The notes below the pieces were generated by a model, which ran no database searches, had not been told where the DNA came from, and saw only the letters and a list, made by a program, of their open reading frames with translations. Both the position numbers and the translations under genes were made by a program. A stretch of 64,000 nt of DNA from positions 62,001 through 126,000 of the forward strand of contig CALKKS010000007.1 in the NCBI GenBank assembly GCA_937995345.1, read 5' to 3'. This document shows positions 24,384 through 35,470 of the stretch, piece after piece. Positions within the stretch are counted from its first letter, which is position 1. Every line of letters begins with the position of its first letter. The DNA is from an uncultured Collinsella sp. GTDB taxonomy: Bacteria > Actinomycetota > Coriobacteriia > Coriobacteriales > Coriobacteriaceae.

Positions 24384-24406
24384 GGGCCGAGCATTTTGTT
24401 CGGCCC
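24384..24406 (+). promoter_or_regulatory. Hairpin between peptide and permease genes
   Basis: GGGCCGA (24384-24390) and TCGGCCC (24400-24406) form a perfect 7-bp stem with a 9-base loop in the 66-base gap between the peptide stop and the permease start. Only a mixed CTCTGTT follows, so it would be a leaky terminator or an RNA-stabilising element. Either would let the peptide be made in excess over its transporter. Confidence 0.5.
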
Positions 24407-24439
24407 CTCTGTTCCGACTGGATGAGGTTAAGGTTGGCG

Positions 24440-26662
24440 ATGAATATGCTCAAAATCTCGAAGGCGATCTTTAGGTCGCTTCTCTCCTCCAGGTCGCTCT
24501 GTGTTGTCGTTGTTGCGTTGATGGTTCTTTGTGCTCTGCCCGTCTTCAGGAGCGCGGCTGGCATCGACGGACGGGTCGAATACCTCGAGTCGGGAATAAC
24601 CCGTGTTGAGCAGGAATTGTCAGCATCCTATGCGGATGCGCTTGTGAATGCGGGGGAGGACGGTGTCTATACCTCTTCATCAAGCATGCCCGCGCTTCTG
24701 TACCCTCTTGCCGCGGGACGTCTTATCTTGGCACCGCTCTCTCCCCTACTTCCGTTTCTGCAGATATCGGATGGAGAGTACACCTATTATGACGGATCGA
24801 AGGAGTACTTGCTATGGGTCGCAACGGCCGTTGCCGTCTCGTTCCTTGCCGCGCGTCTTAACAAACGTGAAAAGCTCATCATCCAGGCACCGATGGGCGA
24901 GCTGGGTAGACTTGTTGCATCGAGCGTATGGGCGAGTGTTTTTGCAATGCTTGCCGTCCTCGCCATCAATCTTCCAGGGATAATCGCCGCGCTTGTGAAG
25001 AATGGCCCGGGCTCGCCGTTCTATCCGATGGGCTACATTCAATATGCGACTCCGGTTATCAAACCGGCTTGGCTGGTGTTCGCGCAGACGGCCATCTTGC
25101 AATTCTTGGTGGCAGCGTTCATCTCGCTTGTCGTTCACCTTGCCGTGAAGATTGCCAATAACCCTACGCTTGGAATCGTGTTCGTATGTGCCCTGATGGG
25201 GGTGACGATGGTTCCCGGGTATTACGGAAGATCCATCGCTTTACGTGAGTTCGCCCTGTTGAATCCCCTTACGTATGCGAACACTGAGTTGACCGTCGGC
25301 GCCTATAGCCCGTACCCGACAACGCAGATAGTGAATCTGCCTGGACTTTGCTTCGAGTGTGGCGCGATTGCCCTCGTATGCGCAATCGGGATCGAGGTGC
25401 TGGCAATTAGCCTGCTTTGCGTTGCTGGAAAGAGCGGCTGCGCGTGCCCGATATCCCCGATTTGTCTTGAGAGAGGTTCCTTCACTGCATCGAGAACGGC
25501 AACTCGTTCGAGCGCTTGTGCCTCCGCCGTTGCATACGTAAGAACGATGGGGAAACTGCTCCTGCGTTCTCCTACCCTCGCCGTATGCGCGATTGCAATG
25601 TCGACGACGATGCTGGCCCCGGCTCTGGTCGAGATGTTTCCTGACGCTGATAACGTTTCCGCTGTTCGGTATAGGGATGGGGAGCTCCGTTCAATAGATC
25701 GGTATCTAGAGCAGAACGCTGCGAATATGGACGTCGAGGGCAAAGCGGCCCTGGAAGACATGCGGGATGCTCTTTCGGGTTTCGTGTACGCGCCTATGCC
25801 TGCGGAGGGGTTTCGAAGCCTTGCGACGTACGAGCGCGCTCGAGGTGAGCTGGGCGCGGCAGATGCGACTCTCCTGCAATCGATCGGAATCGAGCCGGAG
25901 ACTCCTTCTCGTGCGGAGGCGCGCGCCCTTCTGCTTGAGTCGATCGCGAGCTTGCCGGACCCCAAGGTTTACGAGTTAAGTACGAAGATGCCCCCATTAA
26001 TCCTCCTTTCGTATCTCCAGGCAGCGCTTCCCTCCTTATTTTTGCTGTTGCCCGTGGTTGTCACATCGCTCGCGTGCACCCATCTGCAGTGTCGTTCCCT
26101 TCTGGTTCTCCAGATCCCCGCAACAGCGCATGTGCGTTTTCTGACGGCTGTTGCGCTGGCTCTCCTGCTTGGCTTGGTGCTGCTTTTGGTGTCGATGGTT
26201 CCCGCTGTCGTTGTGTCCGTGATTAAGAACGGTGCGGGTGGATCGGAGTATCCCGTCGCTCTCATTCGGGCGGGAGCTTCGACAACGTCCATGGTGGGGG
26301 AGGCGGTGTTGTGCAGTATTCCGTTGCTGGTCATGGCATACGGCGTGATTTCCGTCGTCGCTGCGTTGACAGCAGCGATTAGCCGCAACCCCGTTGTCAC
26401 CGGAATGGTTTGCGCGGTTCTCTTGGTGTTGGGTTCGTTGAGCGCTCATGTTGAAAGCGTGGGCATGGGCGTCGCGCTGCTGGCTCCATTCGCCTCGTTT
26501 GATCCCGCTTCCCAGGTGGGGACGATTGGGTTCCTTGGGCGAGGGACGAACGCGATGCCTTTTGGAGAGGTCGTCGGCGCATCGGGCGCTCTGCTGGTGG
26601 TCTTGGGCGCCGTATCTCCGTTGATGGTGCGCCTGAGTGTTCCAAAGATCGAAAGGGGATGA
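24440..26662 (+). CDS. Tandem (two-module) ABC-2-like permease
   Basis: Integral membrane protein of 740 residues built from two related permease modules. Each has an N-terminal helix, an extracytoplasmic region of about 100 residues, then five or so helices. Both contain the same loop: VKNGPGSPFYPMGYIQ in the first and IKNGAGGSEYPVALIR in the second (an NG-x-G-x3-YP pattern), so an internal duplication is visible. The related loop also occurs in the fusion protein at 27559. In-frame ATGs at 24374 and 24422 exist, but TTAAGG 6 bases before 24440 favours that start. It overlaps the ATPase gene region by ATGA. Probably the channel for export of, or immunity to, the secreted peptide. Confidence 0.72.
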   Translation: MNMLKISKAIFRSLLSSRSLCVVVVALMVLCALPVFRSAAGIDGRVEYLESGITRVEQELSASYADALVNAGEDGVYTSSSSMPALLYPLAAGRLILAPLSPLLPFLQISDGEYTYYDGSKEYLLWVATAVAVSFLAARLNKREKLIIQAPMGELGRLVASSVWASVFAMLAVLAINLPGIIAALVKNGPGSPFYPMGYIQYATPVIKPAWLVFAQTAILQFLVAAFISLVVHLAVKIANNPTLGIVFVCALMGVTMVPGYYGRSIALREFALLNPLTYANTELTVGAYSPYPTTQIVNLPGLCFECGAIALVCAIGIEVLAISLLCVAGKSGCACPISPICLERGSFTASRTATRSSACASAVAYVRTMGKLLLRSPTLAVCAIAMSTTMLAPALVEMFPDADNVSAVRYRDGELRSIDRYLEQNAANMDVEGKAALEDMRDALSGFVYAPMPAEGFRSLATYERARGELGAADATLLQSIGIEPETPSRAEARALLLESIASLPDPKVYELSTKMPPLILLSYLQAALPSLFLLLPVVVTSLACTHLQCRSLLVLQIPATAHVRFLTAVALALLLGLVLLLVSMVPAVVVSVIKNGAGGSEYPVALIRAGASTTSMVGEAVLCSIPLLVMAYGVISVVAALTAAISRNPVVTGMVCAVLLVLGSLSAHVESVGMGVALLAPFASFDPASQVGTIGFLGRGTNAMPFGEVVGASGALLVVLGAVSPLMVRLSVPKIERG

Positions 26663-26667
26663 TCTCG

Positions 26668-27408
26668 ATGATTGACCTTCAAACGCTGACGATCTCTTAT
26701 GGAAAGAAGGTGCTCGTAGATTCGGTGAACGCTGAGTTTGCCCCGGGTACGGTCTACGGTCTCGTCGCTCCGAACGGGCATGGAAAGACGACGTTGCTGC
26801 GTGCGATGGCAGGTTTGCCGGGTCCTCGCGTGGACGGGAGCATCGTTCTGGATGAGGTGCAGGGTACGGGTGCGAGAGAGGTCCGTTCTATGATCTTCTA
26901 TGCACCTGGTGAGGGGACGCTGCTGTATCCCGGATTGCGTGCGGAAGATCACCTCAAGATGGCTTGCGATATGTGGCCGCATGCTCGCGATATCGAAGAG
27001 ATAGTGGAACAAACGCAGATAGGCGAGTTCGCGAAGATGAGGATCTGCACTCTGAGCCAGGGCATGAAGCAGCAGCTTACCCTGGCGATTGCGTATGCGA
27101 CGGGCGCGCGGTACCTTCTATTAGATGAGCCCATGAACGCGCTCGACCCCAGCAGGGTGGACTTGCATTCCGAGATTCTCAGGAAGCTGGCCGATTCTGG
27201 TACGTGCATCATCATGTCATCCCACATCTTGGATTCGGTCGATAGGCTGTGCGATGAGATTCTGTTTTTGAAGGATGGGAGGCTCATTAGAAGCATTCCG
27301 CAAGATGATGCTGCGCCGAAGTCTCCTGGATCCCATTTCGCAAAGCCTGCCGGACGCGCCGAGGGTGCGCTAAGCACGTATCGGCGACTCTACGAAAAGG
27401 GCGGGTAG
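26668..27408 (+). CDS. ABC transporter ATP-binding protein
   Basis: Cytoplasmic ATPase of 246 residues that should energise the permease encoded just upstream. Walker A is APNGHGKTT (first Gly replaced by Ala, as in the neighbouring fusion protein), signature LSQGMKQQ, Walker B RYLLLDEPMNALD and the switch His in SSHILDS. An ATG at 26659 overlaps the permease stop, but GAAAGGGG at 26651-26658 gives 9-base spacing only to the ATG at 26668. It belongs to the ABC-2/bacitracin-type exporter ATPases. The C-terminal 40 residues after the H-loop are a short regulatory tail. Confidence 0.88.
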   Translation: MIDLQTLTISYGKKVLVDSVNAEFAPGTVYGLVAPNGHGKTTLLRAMAGLPGPRVDGSIVLDEVQGTGAREVRSMIFYAPGEGTLLYPGLRAEDHLKMACDMWPHARDIEEIVEQTQIGEFAKMRICTLSQGMKQQLTLAIAYATGARYLLLDEPMNALDPSRVDLHSEILRKLADSGTCIIMSSHILDSVDRLCDEILFLKDGRLIRSIPQDDAAPKSPGSHFAKPAGRAEGALSTYRRLYEKGG

Positions 27409-27433
27409 AAATGCAAGTTAAAAATCTATGTGG

Positions 27434-27461
27434 TCGATATGCCGTTAAACCCGCATATCGA
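27434..27461. promoter_or_regulatory. Inverted repeat before the fusion transporter gene
   Basis: TCGATATGC (27434-27442) and GCATATCGA (27453-27461) are exact complements with a 10-base spacer. The 150-base gap suggests that the fusion gene has its own promoter; the A/T-rich stretch 27510-27540 could hold it. The repeat may be an operator or a weak terminator for the preceding ATPase gene. Confidence 0.45.
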
Positions 27462-27558
27462 TACCGTTCAGCCATTCGCCTCGCCCCCGTCGCACGTATC
27501 TTCATCCGGTCTGTTACTTTTAATCTAACAATTCTTTGAGGAACGTAGGTGCTTCTGA

Positions 27559-29367
27559 ATGTACTGTCGACTTCTTCTCAAACTAATCCTAAGAGACAAG
27601 GCCGTATGGATTTGTACGCTCGTTCTCGCTGCAGCCTTTTCCGTCCCCATTGCGTTCAATTCACCCATCTACGGGCCCTTCTTTATGAAGCAGGGCATGC
27701 AGGGCTTTGTCGACGCATTCAATACGCGCGCGCCCCAGGCCAGCGGCACAGACCTATCGCCAGAGCAGCAAGATGACGCTGAGCTTGCAAGATACGCGAA
27801 CGCCGCCCTCGCCGCTCAAACCGACGCCGCCTTTCTCGATTCTGCCGAGAGCTACTACGCGCTCATGGACGAGGGCTTCCAATCCGGGTCCATCGTGGGA
27901 GACCGAGAGACCAATGACGCGGAGCTCGCATATTGCCGCGCCCTGAGCAGCTCCGGCATCACGGATATCCCGGCCTCCGCAAACGACCTGCCATTCCTTT
28001 CCTTCCTGCCTTACGCCATTGCCGCGGCGCCGTCTTTCCTTCCCTTCATCCCCTTCCTTCTCTCGTCGATACTCCTGCTCGGCGCCACAAGGCCCGGTAC
28101 CCTGGCGGCAAAGGCGCCCGCACCCAAATTCCGGCGCCTTATCCAGATCGTGTTTTCGATAATCGTCGCGGGGACCGCGATGCTCCTCGCCGGCCTTGCG
28201 CCCGGGAGTATTTACGCCTTGGCCCTAAACGGCTTCGGGCAGATCGGGTACCCGATCGCCTTCTTCCATAACGGCGCGCTCACCACCACGACCGCGGGAA
28301 ACGTCTTCACGACCATACTTCTCGCGCTGCTCGCGGGTGGAACCTTGATATCCGTTTGTTCCGTCGTCCTATCGACCGCAACGAGGCGCGTCTTCGCGGG
28401 CCCCCTTGCCTCCGCGTTGCTTGTCGCGGCCCCGGCATTCCCGTTATTGTCCGATTCGGCGCTGGAGCATAACGCCGTGCTCGGGCTCCTGCCGCTGGCC
28501 GTGTTCTCGCCTATCGAGGCCACGGGTTACGTAGGATGCTTCCCGACAGAATTCATTGGCTCCGGTTCAGGCAGCGCATCGATGCTTGCCGTGGCCCTGG
28601 CATACGTCGCGGTCTTTTTTGCGGTCGGCGCCGTTGCGACACGTTCCCCCAAACAGCCTGGACCCGCGAAAAAGCACCATGGGCTCGAGCTTCTAGACGC
28701 GAGCGTGGGATACGGAAGCACGACGATACTTTCAATCGGGTCGCTTTTCCTGAGCCCGGGAACGGCGGCGGGCCTCGTTGCTCCCAACGGCTCGGGGAAA
28801 ACCACCCTTCTTGAAGCGCTGTCGGGCCAATTTCCCACCCGCATCCGCTCGGGAAGCCTGGCGGCAGACGGAATCTGCCAACGTCGATCAGCCGAATTTG
28901 CAGAACTCGTCTACCTGAGCTCTTCAGGCGGCGCGGATCTCTATCCCACGCTATCGGCCATCGAGCACCTTGCTTTCGTTAGGGAGGCGTGGAAATCGGC
29001 CGCCGACATCGACTCGCTCTGCGACTCCCTCGGAATCTCCCCATATCTCGACAAGCCGACCCGTAAACTCTCGACAGGAATGAAGCAGCAGGTAAAGCTT
29101 GCCATGGCGATAGCGACCGATTGCCCGTACCTCATCCTCGATGAACCGCTGAACGGCCTCGATCCGGGAAAACGGAAAACCTCCTGCGACGCGATTCGCA
29201 GCGAAGTGGCGCGGGGACGCAGCGTGCTCATTTCAAGCCATCTACTCGACGACCTGGCAGACCTTACCAACTCGTTCTACTTCATCGAAGCCGGCACGCT
29301 CGTGGAAAAGATCAAGTCGTCCTCGCAGACGCTCAAGCAGGAATACCTCGATACATACGAGAGATGA
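27559..29367 (+). CDS. ABC transporter, permease fused to ATPase
   Basis: 602 residues: a single ABC-2-like permease module (about 1-365) fused to an ATPase domain (about 370-602). The permease has the NGFGQIGYP loop, the same NG-x-G-x3-YP pattern found twice in the protein at 24440, so all three modules share origin. The ATPase has APNGSGKTT, signature LSTGMKQQ, Walker B YLILDEPLNGLD and SSHLLDD. As a homodimer it would form a complete transporter, alongside the separate tandem permease plus ATPase. The fused order (membrane domain first, in an ABC-2-like protein) is unusual. TAGGTG 7 bases upstream supports the ATG at 27559. It ends the island; rpmE follows. Confidence 0.78.
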   Translation: MYCRLLLKLILRDKAVWICTLVLAAAFSVPIAFNSPIYGPFFMKQGMQGFVDAFNTRAPQASGTDLSPEQQDDAELARYANAALAAQTDAAFLDSAESYYALMDEGFQSGSIVGDRETNDAELAYCRALSSSGITDIPASANDLPFLSFLPYAIAAAPSFLPFIPFLLSSILLLGATRPGTLAAKAPAPKFRRLIQIVFSIIVAGTAMLLAGLAPGSIYALALNGFGQIGYPIAFFHNGALTTTTAGNVFTTILLALLAGGTLISVCSVVLSTATRRVFAGPLASALLVAAPAFPLLSDSALEHNAVLGLLPLAVFSPIEATGYVGCFPTEFIGSGSGSASMLAVALAYVAVFFAVGAVATRSPKQPGPAKKHHGLELLDASVGYGSTTILSIGSLFLSPGTAAGLVAPNGSGKTTLLEALSGQFPTRIRSGSLAADGICQRRSAEFAELVYLSSSGGADLYPTLSAIEHLAFVREAWKSAADIDSLCDSLGISPYLDKPTRKLSTGMKQQVKLAMAIATDCPYLILDEPLNGLDPGKRKTSCDAIRSEVARGRSVLISSHLLDDLADLTNSFYFIEAGTLVEKIKSSSQTLKQEYLDTYER

Positions 29368-29440
29368 ATGTGGGGGAGTGTTCGGATGAAGTTGATATTT
29401 AAGGTCCAGCTCGTGTTGTGCCGAAAAGACCGTGAACCTT

Positions 29441-29469
29441 TTGTGGGACACGCGGCGCCGTGGTACCAT
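29441..29469 (+). promoter_or_regulatory. Promoter for rpmE
   Basis: TTGTGG (29441-29446) and TACCAT (29464-29469) are 17 bases apart, with an extended -10 TGG directly before TACCAT. Transcription would begin near 29476 and give a leader of about 78 bases. Confidence 0.55.
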
Positions 29470-29475
29470 AGCCGA

Positions 29476-29553
29476 GTTTGTTGTCTTGGTCGGAAACCAA
29501 GACGCCTTATGCGCTGATCGGTAACCAGCGCCTGACCAATAAGGAGTCCTACC
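29476..29553 (+). ncRNA. Structured leader of rpmE, candidate L31 autoregulatory RNA
   Basis: Two perfect hairpins lie in the leader: GTCTTGGT/ACCAAGAC (29483-29490 and 29496-29503, 5-base loop) and GCGCTG/CAGCGC (29511-29516 and 29526-29531). The second is followed by the ribosome site AAGGAG. Ribosomal-protein leaders upstream of rpmE are known in several bacterial groups, where L31 binds its own mRNA. Assignment to such a family here rests on position and structure only. Confidence 0.55.
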
Positions 29554-29979
29554 ATGAAGCAGGGTATCCATCCCCAGTATGTCGAGTGCACGGTGACGTG
29601 CTCTTGCGGCAACACCTTCAAGACGCACGCTACCGTGTCCGAGATGAAGGTCGAGCTTTGCAACGAGTGCCACCCGTTCTACACCGGCCAGCAGAAGTTC
29701 GTCGACACCGGTGGACGCGTCCAGCGCTTCGCCGACAAGTTCGGTGGCGCCGCTGCCGCCCAGCTCAAGAAGGCCGAGGAGGCCAAGGCTGCCAAGGCCG
29801 CCAAGGCTGCTGAGGCCGAGGCCGCTCGCAAGGCCGCCGCTGAGGCTAAGGCTGCCGAGAAGGCTAAGCGTGCCGCTAAGTTTGCCGAGGAGGCTGCCAA
29901 GCAGGCTGCCGAGGCTCCCGCAGAGGCTCCCGTCGAGGAGGCTGCTGCCGAGGCCGAGACCACCGAGGCTGCTGAGTAA
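29554..29979 (+). CDS. rpmE: 50S ribosomal protein L31 with long Ala/Glu/Lys tail
   Basis: Large-subunit protein L31, zinc-binding C+ form: CSCG at residues 16-19 and CNECH at 36-40 supply the ligands. The core ends at about residue 68 (RVQRFADKFGG), the usual full length. A further 73 residues follow, almost only Ala, Glu and Lys (AAKAAKAAEAEAARKAAAEA and similar), predicted as one long helix or disordered charged tail. The codons there are as GC-rich as the core, so it is not a frameshift product. Such a tail is far longer than in standard L31. A terminator follows. Confidence 0.93.
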   Translation: MKQGIHPQYVECTVTCSCGNTFKTHATVSEMKVELCNECHPFYTGQQKFVDTGGRVQRFADKFGGAAAAQLKKAEEAKAAKAAKAAEAEAARKAAAEAKAAEKAKRAAKFAEEAAKQAAEAPAEAPVEEAAAEAETTEAAE

Positions 29980-30014
29980 ATAGCTCGCCGCGGAATCGCT
30001 CGCATTCATGGCAT

Positions 30015-30056
30015 AAGGGCCGTGCATCCGTTTGGGTGCGCGGCCCTTTTCTTTTT
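30015..30056 (+). terminator. Rho-independent terminator after rpmE
   Basis: A 15-bp stem, AAGGGCCGTGCATCC with GGGTGCGCGGCCCTT (two wobble pairs), a GTTT loop and a T-rich tract TTTTCTTTTT. Confidence 0.92.
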
Positions 30057-30057
30057 A

Positions 30058-30090
30058 TTGGTGCAAGCTAACCTGTCCCCGTGGCACCAA
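30058..30090. repeat. TTGGTGC palindrome, related to 16143-16175
   Basis: TTGGTGC (30058-30064) and GCACCAA (30084-30090) bracket AGCTAACCTGTCCCCGTG. At 16143-16175 the same outer arms bracket the inverted version (GGGGTCAGGTTACT). The two are copies of one element in opposite orientation. Confidence 0.6.
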
Positions 30091-30123
30091 ATGGCAGAGA
30101 GACAGCGTTTTCCCAGATAAAAG

Positions 30124-30154
30124 CTGCCAAAATAAACCAGTCCCTTTTTGGCAG
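30124..30154. repeat. CCAAAATAAACC-GTCCCT palindrome, first copy
   Basis: CTGCCAAAA (30124-30132) and TTTTGGCAG (30146-30154) are exact complements around TAAACCAGTCCCT. A close copy with the core CACAATAAACCTGTCCCTAT lies at 43712-43750. Both sit in gaps upstream of genes (secA; serine recombinase). Confidence 0.65.
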
Positions 30155-30286
30155 GTTGGTCGTAGTTATTACGTGGCGGTCGAGGTCGACCGTATAGGCC
30201 GCGCCTTGTTTGGCTAAAGTACAATCATCTGTGTTTAACTCGCCCGCAGCTACATGGCACGGGCGATGGCCAAAAAGGAAAACCAC

Positions 30287-33093
<2,807 letters not shown>

Positions 33094-33094
<1 letters not shown>

Positions 33095-34242
33095 TGGCCG
33101 AGGCTTTAGAGGTAACGCCCGCCGAGCTGGACGCGTTTGCGGACCGGCTCGGCGAGGTCGAGTCGTATCTTCATTTGGACGAGAAGCGCACGCGCGTGAC
33201 CGAGCTCGAGGCAAAAAGCGTGGCCCCCGGCTTTTGGGATGACGCTGACGCCGCTCGCGCCATCATGGAGGAGATCGCTCGCGCCAAGGAAGATATCTCT
33301 GCCGTGGATACCGCGCGCGGCGAGCTATCTGACGCCCGCGCGGCGCTGGAGCTTGCCGAGGAGATGGGCGACGACCCCGATGCCGCCGCATTGCGCGAGG
33401 AGGCTGCCGCTACGGCAGAACGCCTGGCCCGCGCTATCGACGAGCTTGAGCTTTCGAGCTGGTTTACCGGTGATTTTGATCACGGCGACGCGATTGTGAC
33501 CATCAAGCCCGGACAGGGTGGCCTGGAGGCGCAGGACTGGACCTTCATGCTCTTTAAGATGTACATGAAGTATTGCCAGCGTCGCGGCTGGAAGGTCACC
33601 ATTAACGACTGCCCCGCGGCTGAGGTCATTGGCATCGACCGTGCGACCTTTACCGTCGAGGGCAAGGACGCGTTTGGCATGCTGCGCGCCGAGGCCGGCG
33701 TCCACCGTCTGGTGCGCATTAGCCCCACCGACGACAAGAAGCGCCGCCAGACCACGTTTGCCGGCGTCGAGGTCATTCCCGTGCTGCCTGACGATATCGA
33801 CATCGAGATCAGTCCTGACGATATCCGCGTGGACGTGTATCACGCGAGCGGCCCGGGCGGCCAGGGCGTCAACACCACCGACTCCGCCGTACGCGTGACG
33901 CATTTTCCCAGCGGCATCGTTGTCACTTGCCAAAACGAGCGCAGCCAGATTCAAAACAAGGCCGCGTGCATGCAGATTCTCAAGGCCCGTCTGTACGAGA
34001 TCGAGCTCGAGAAGCGCGCCGAGGCCCTGGATGAGATTCGTGGACCCAAGACCACGATCGGTTTTGGCAACCAGATTCGCAGCTACGTGCTCTACCCGTA
34101 TCAGATGGTCAAGGACCTGCGCACGGGCGTGGAGACCAGCAACGTCGAGGCCATTCTCGACGATGGCGATCTGGATCCGTTTGTGATCGGCTACCATCGC
34201 TGGGCAACCGGCAACGCCGATGCGGAGGCGCCGTCTGCCTAG
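33094..34242 (+). CDS. prfB: Peptide chain release factor 2 with SPT in place of SPF
   Basis: Class I release factor, 382 residues, homologous to RF2 over its whole length (GWKVTINDCPAAEVIGI; AGVHRLVRIS; GPGGQGVNTTDSAVRVTH; GNQIRSYVLYPYQMVKDLRT). The catalytic GGQ is intact. The tripeptide that reads the stop codon is SPT (encoded at 33721-33729) where RF2 normally has SPF. There is no +1 programmed frameshift: the frame is continuous from the ATG at 33094, which shares its A with the secA stop. TGA is a functioning stop in this window (adk, the permease at 24440), so RF2 activity is still expected. Confidence 0.93.
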
Positions 34243-34332
34243 GCACATGGTTGGCTCCGGGTCCATACAAACACTTCGCAGGGGTGGTATTTGCCCGGTG
34301 AATCGGTAGAATCGAATACAGCAAGAGGTTCA

Positions 34333-34360
34333 AAGCGCACTCGTTTGGGTGCGCTTTTTT
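34333..34360 (+). terminator. Terminator or attenuator between prfB and yitT-like gene
   Basis: AAGCGCAC (34333-34340) pairs with GTGCGCTT (34349-34356), then TTTT. A TAGAAT -10-like box at 34307-34312 lies upstream and the next gene's ribosome site GAGGGAGG directly follows the T run. It may terminate prfB transcripts, or sit in the leader of the next gene. Confidence 0.7.
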
Positions 34361-34372
34361 GAGGGAGGCAGC

Positions 34373-35263
34373 ATGGCAAATCGTCTGGACATCAAGCGCA
34401 TTCTTTCGATGAACTTCTTTCACGATCTGCCCAAGATCATGTTTGGCTGCGCTCTGGCCGCTATCGCGACGGACCTGTTTTTGATCCCCAACGGCCTTGC
34501 TGCCGGCGGCGTCACGGGTCTCGCCACGATTATCCAGGCGGTCGGTGCGTCTCATGGCATTTCGCTTCCCGTCGGTATCCAGACCATCGTGATGAATGCC
34601 TTGCTGCTGCTGGTCGTTATGCGCGAGGGCGGCATGTTCTACGTGGTGCAGACGGCGACGGGTTTTGTGCTGCTGGGCTTTTTCACCGACCTGTTCGCTC
34701 CGTTTGTGGCGCCGCTGGCACATGCCGATCTTATGCTTCCCGCTATGTGGGGCGGCATTATCACGGGCATCGGCTATGGCATGGTGCTGCGCGCCGGTGC
34801 CAACACCGGCGGCTCCGACACGATCGGCCAGATCATCTCGCGTAATACATCGCTGCCGGTTGGCTCCACCGTCATGGCGATCGACGTTGCCGTGTGCGCG
34901 CTCTCGGCCCCGGTCTTCTCGGTCGAAAACGCGCTGTATGCGGGCCTTTCGATGGTCATTAGCGGCTACGTGATCGATGCCGTGGTCGACGGCGGCAACA
35001 GGCGCCGTATGGTGCTCATCATCTCGGACAAGTTTCCCGATATCGCGGCCGATATCATGTATGGCCTGGGTCGCGGCTGCACCAAGTTTAGGGCGACCGG
35101 CATGTACTCGGGTGCCGAGAAGCCGGTGATCATGGTCATTGTGAGCCGCCGCGAGCTCAATACGCTCAAGACCATTGTGCGTGAGCGCGACCCGCATGCT
35201 ATCGTGACGGTGGCCGATGTCACGGAGACCTTCGGTGAGGGCTTCAAGGACATTAACGCGTAG
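34373..35263 (+). CDS. YitT family membrane protein
   Basis: 296 residues: five or six predicted membrane helices in the first 200 (IPNGLAAGGVTGLATII and GIITGIGYGMVLRAGANTGGSDTIGQI are typical of the YitT/DUF161 repeat), then a soluble C-terminal DUF2179 domain (RRRMVLIISDKFPDIAADIM ... GMYSGAEKPVIMVIVSRRE). The function of the family is unknown; the soluble domain suggests a ligand-gated transporter. The ATG at 34373 is preceded by GAGGGAGG; 8 codons of upstream open frame come from the terminator and are not used. Confidence 0.88.
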   Translation: MANRLDIKRILSMNFFHDLPKIMFGCALAAIATDLFLIPNGLAAGGVTGLATIIQAVGASHGISLPVGIQTIVMNALLLLVVMREGGMFYVVQTATGFVLLGFFTDLFAPFVAPLAHADLMLPAMWGGIITGIGYGMVLRAGANTGGSDTIGQIISRNTSLPVGSTVMAIDVAVCALSAPVFSVENALYAGLSMVISGYVIDAVVDGGNRRRMVLIISDKFPDIAADIMYGLGRGCTKFRATGMYSGAEKPVIMVIVSRRELNTLKTIVRERDPHAIVTVADVTETFGEGFKDINA

Positions 35264-35470
35264 GCTGACTGCGTTCCATCCAAAAGACGTTCACATTGAT
35301 AAACCGTTTCATCAGCGGTTCTGCCTGCTAAATTGCTCAAATAATGATAAAAAGTCTGGTAAAGCAATCAGTTTCCAGCATAATGAATGACGTACGTGCA
35401 TCGCGGCTGTGTTGGGACTACCTTTCCGTGCCGTGCGCATCTTGTCTTAAGAGGATGAAAGGAAGGCACA

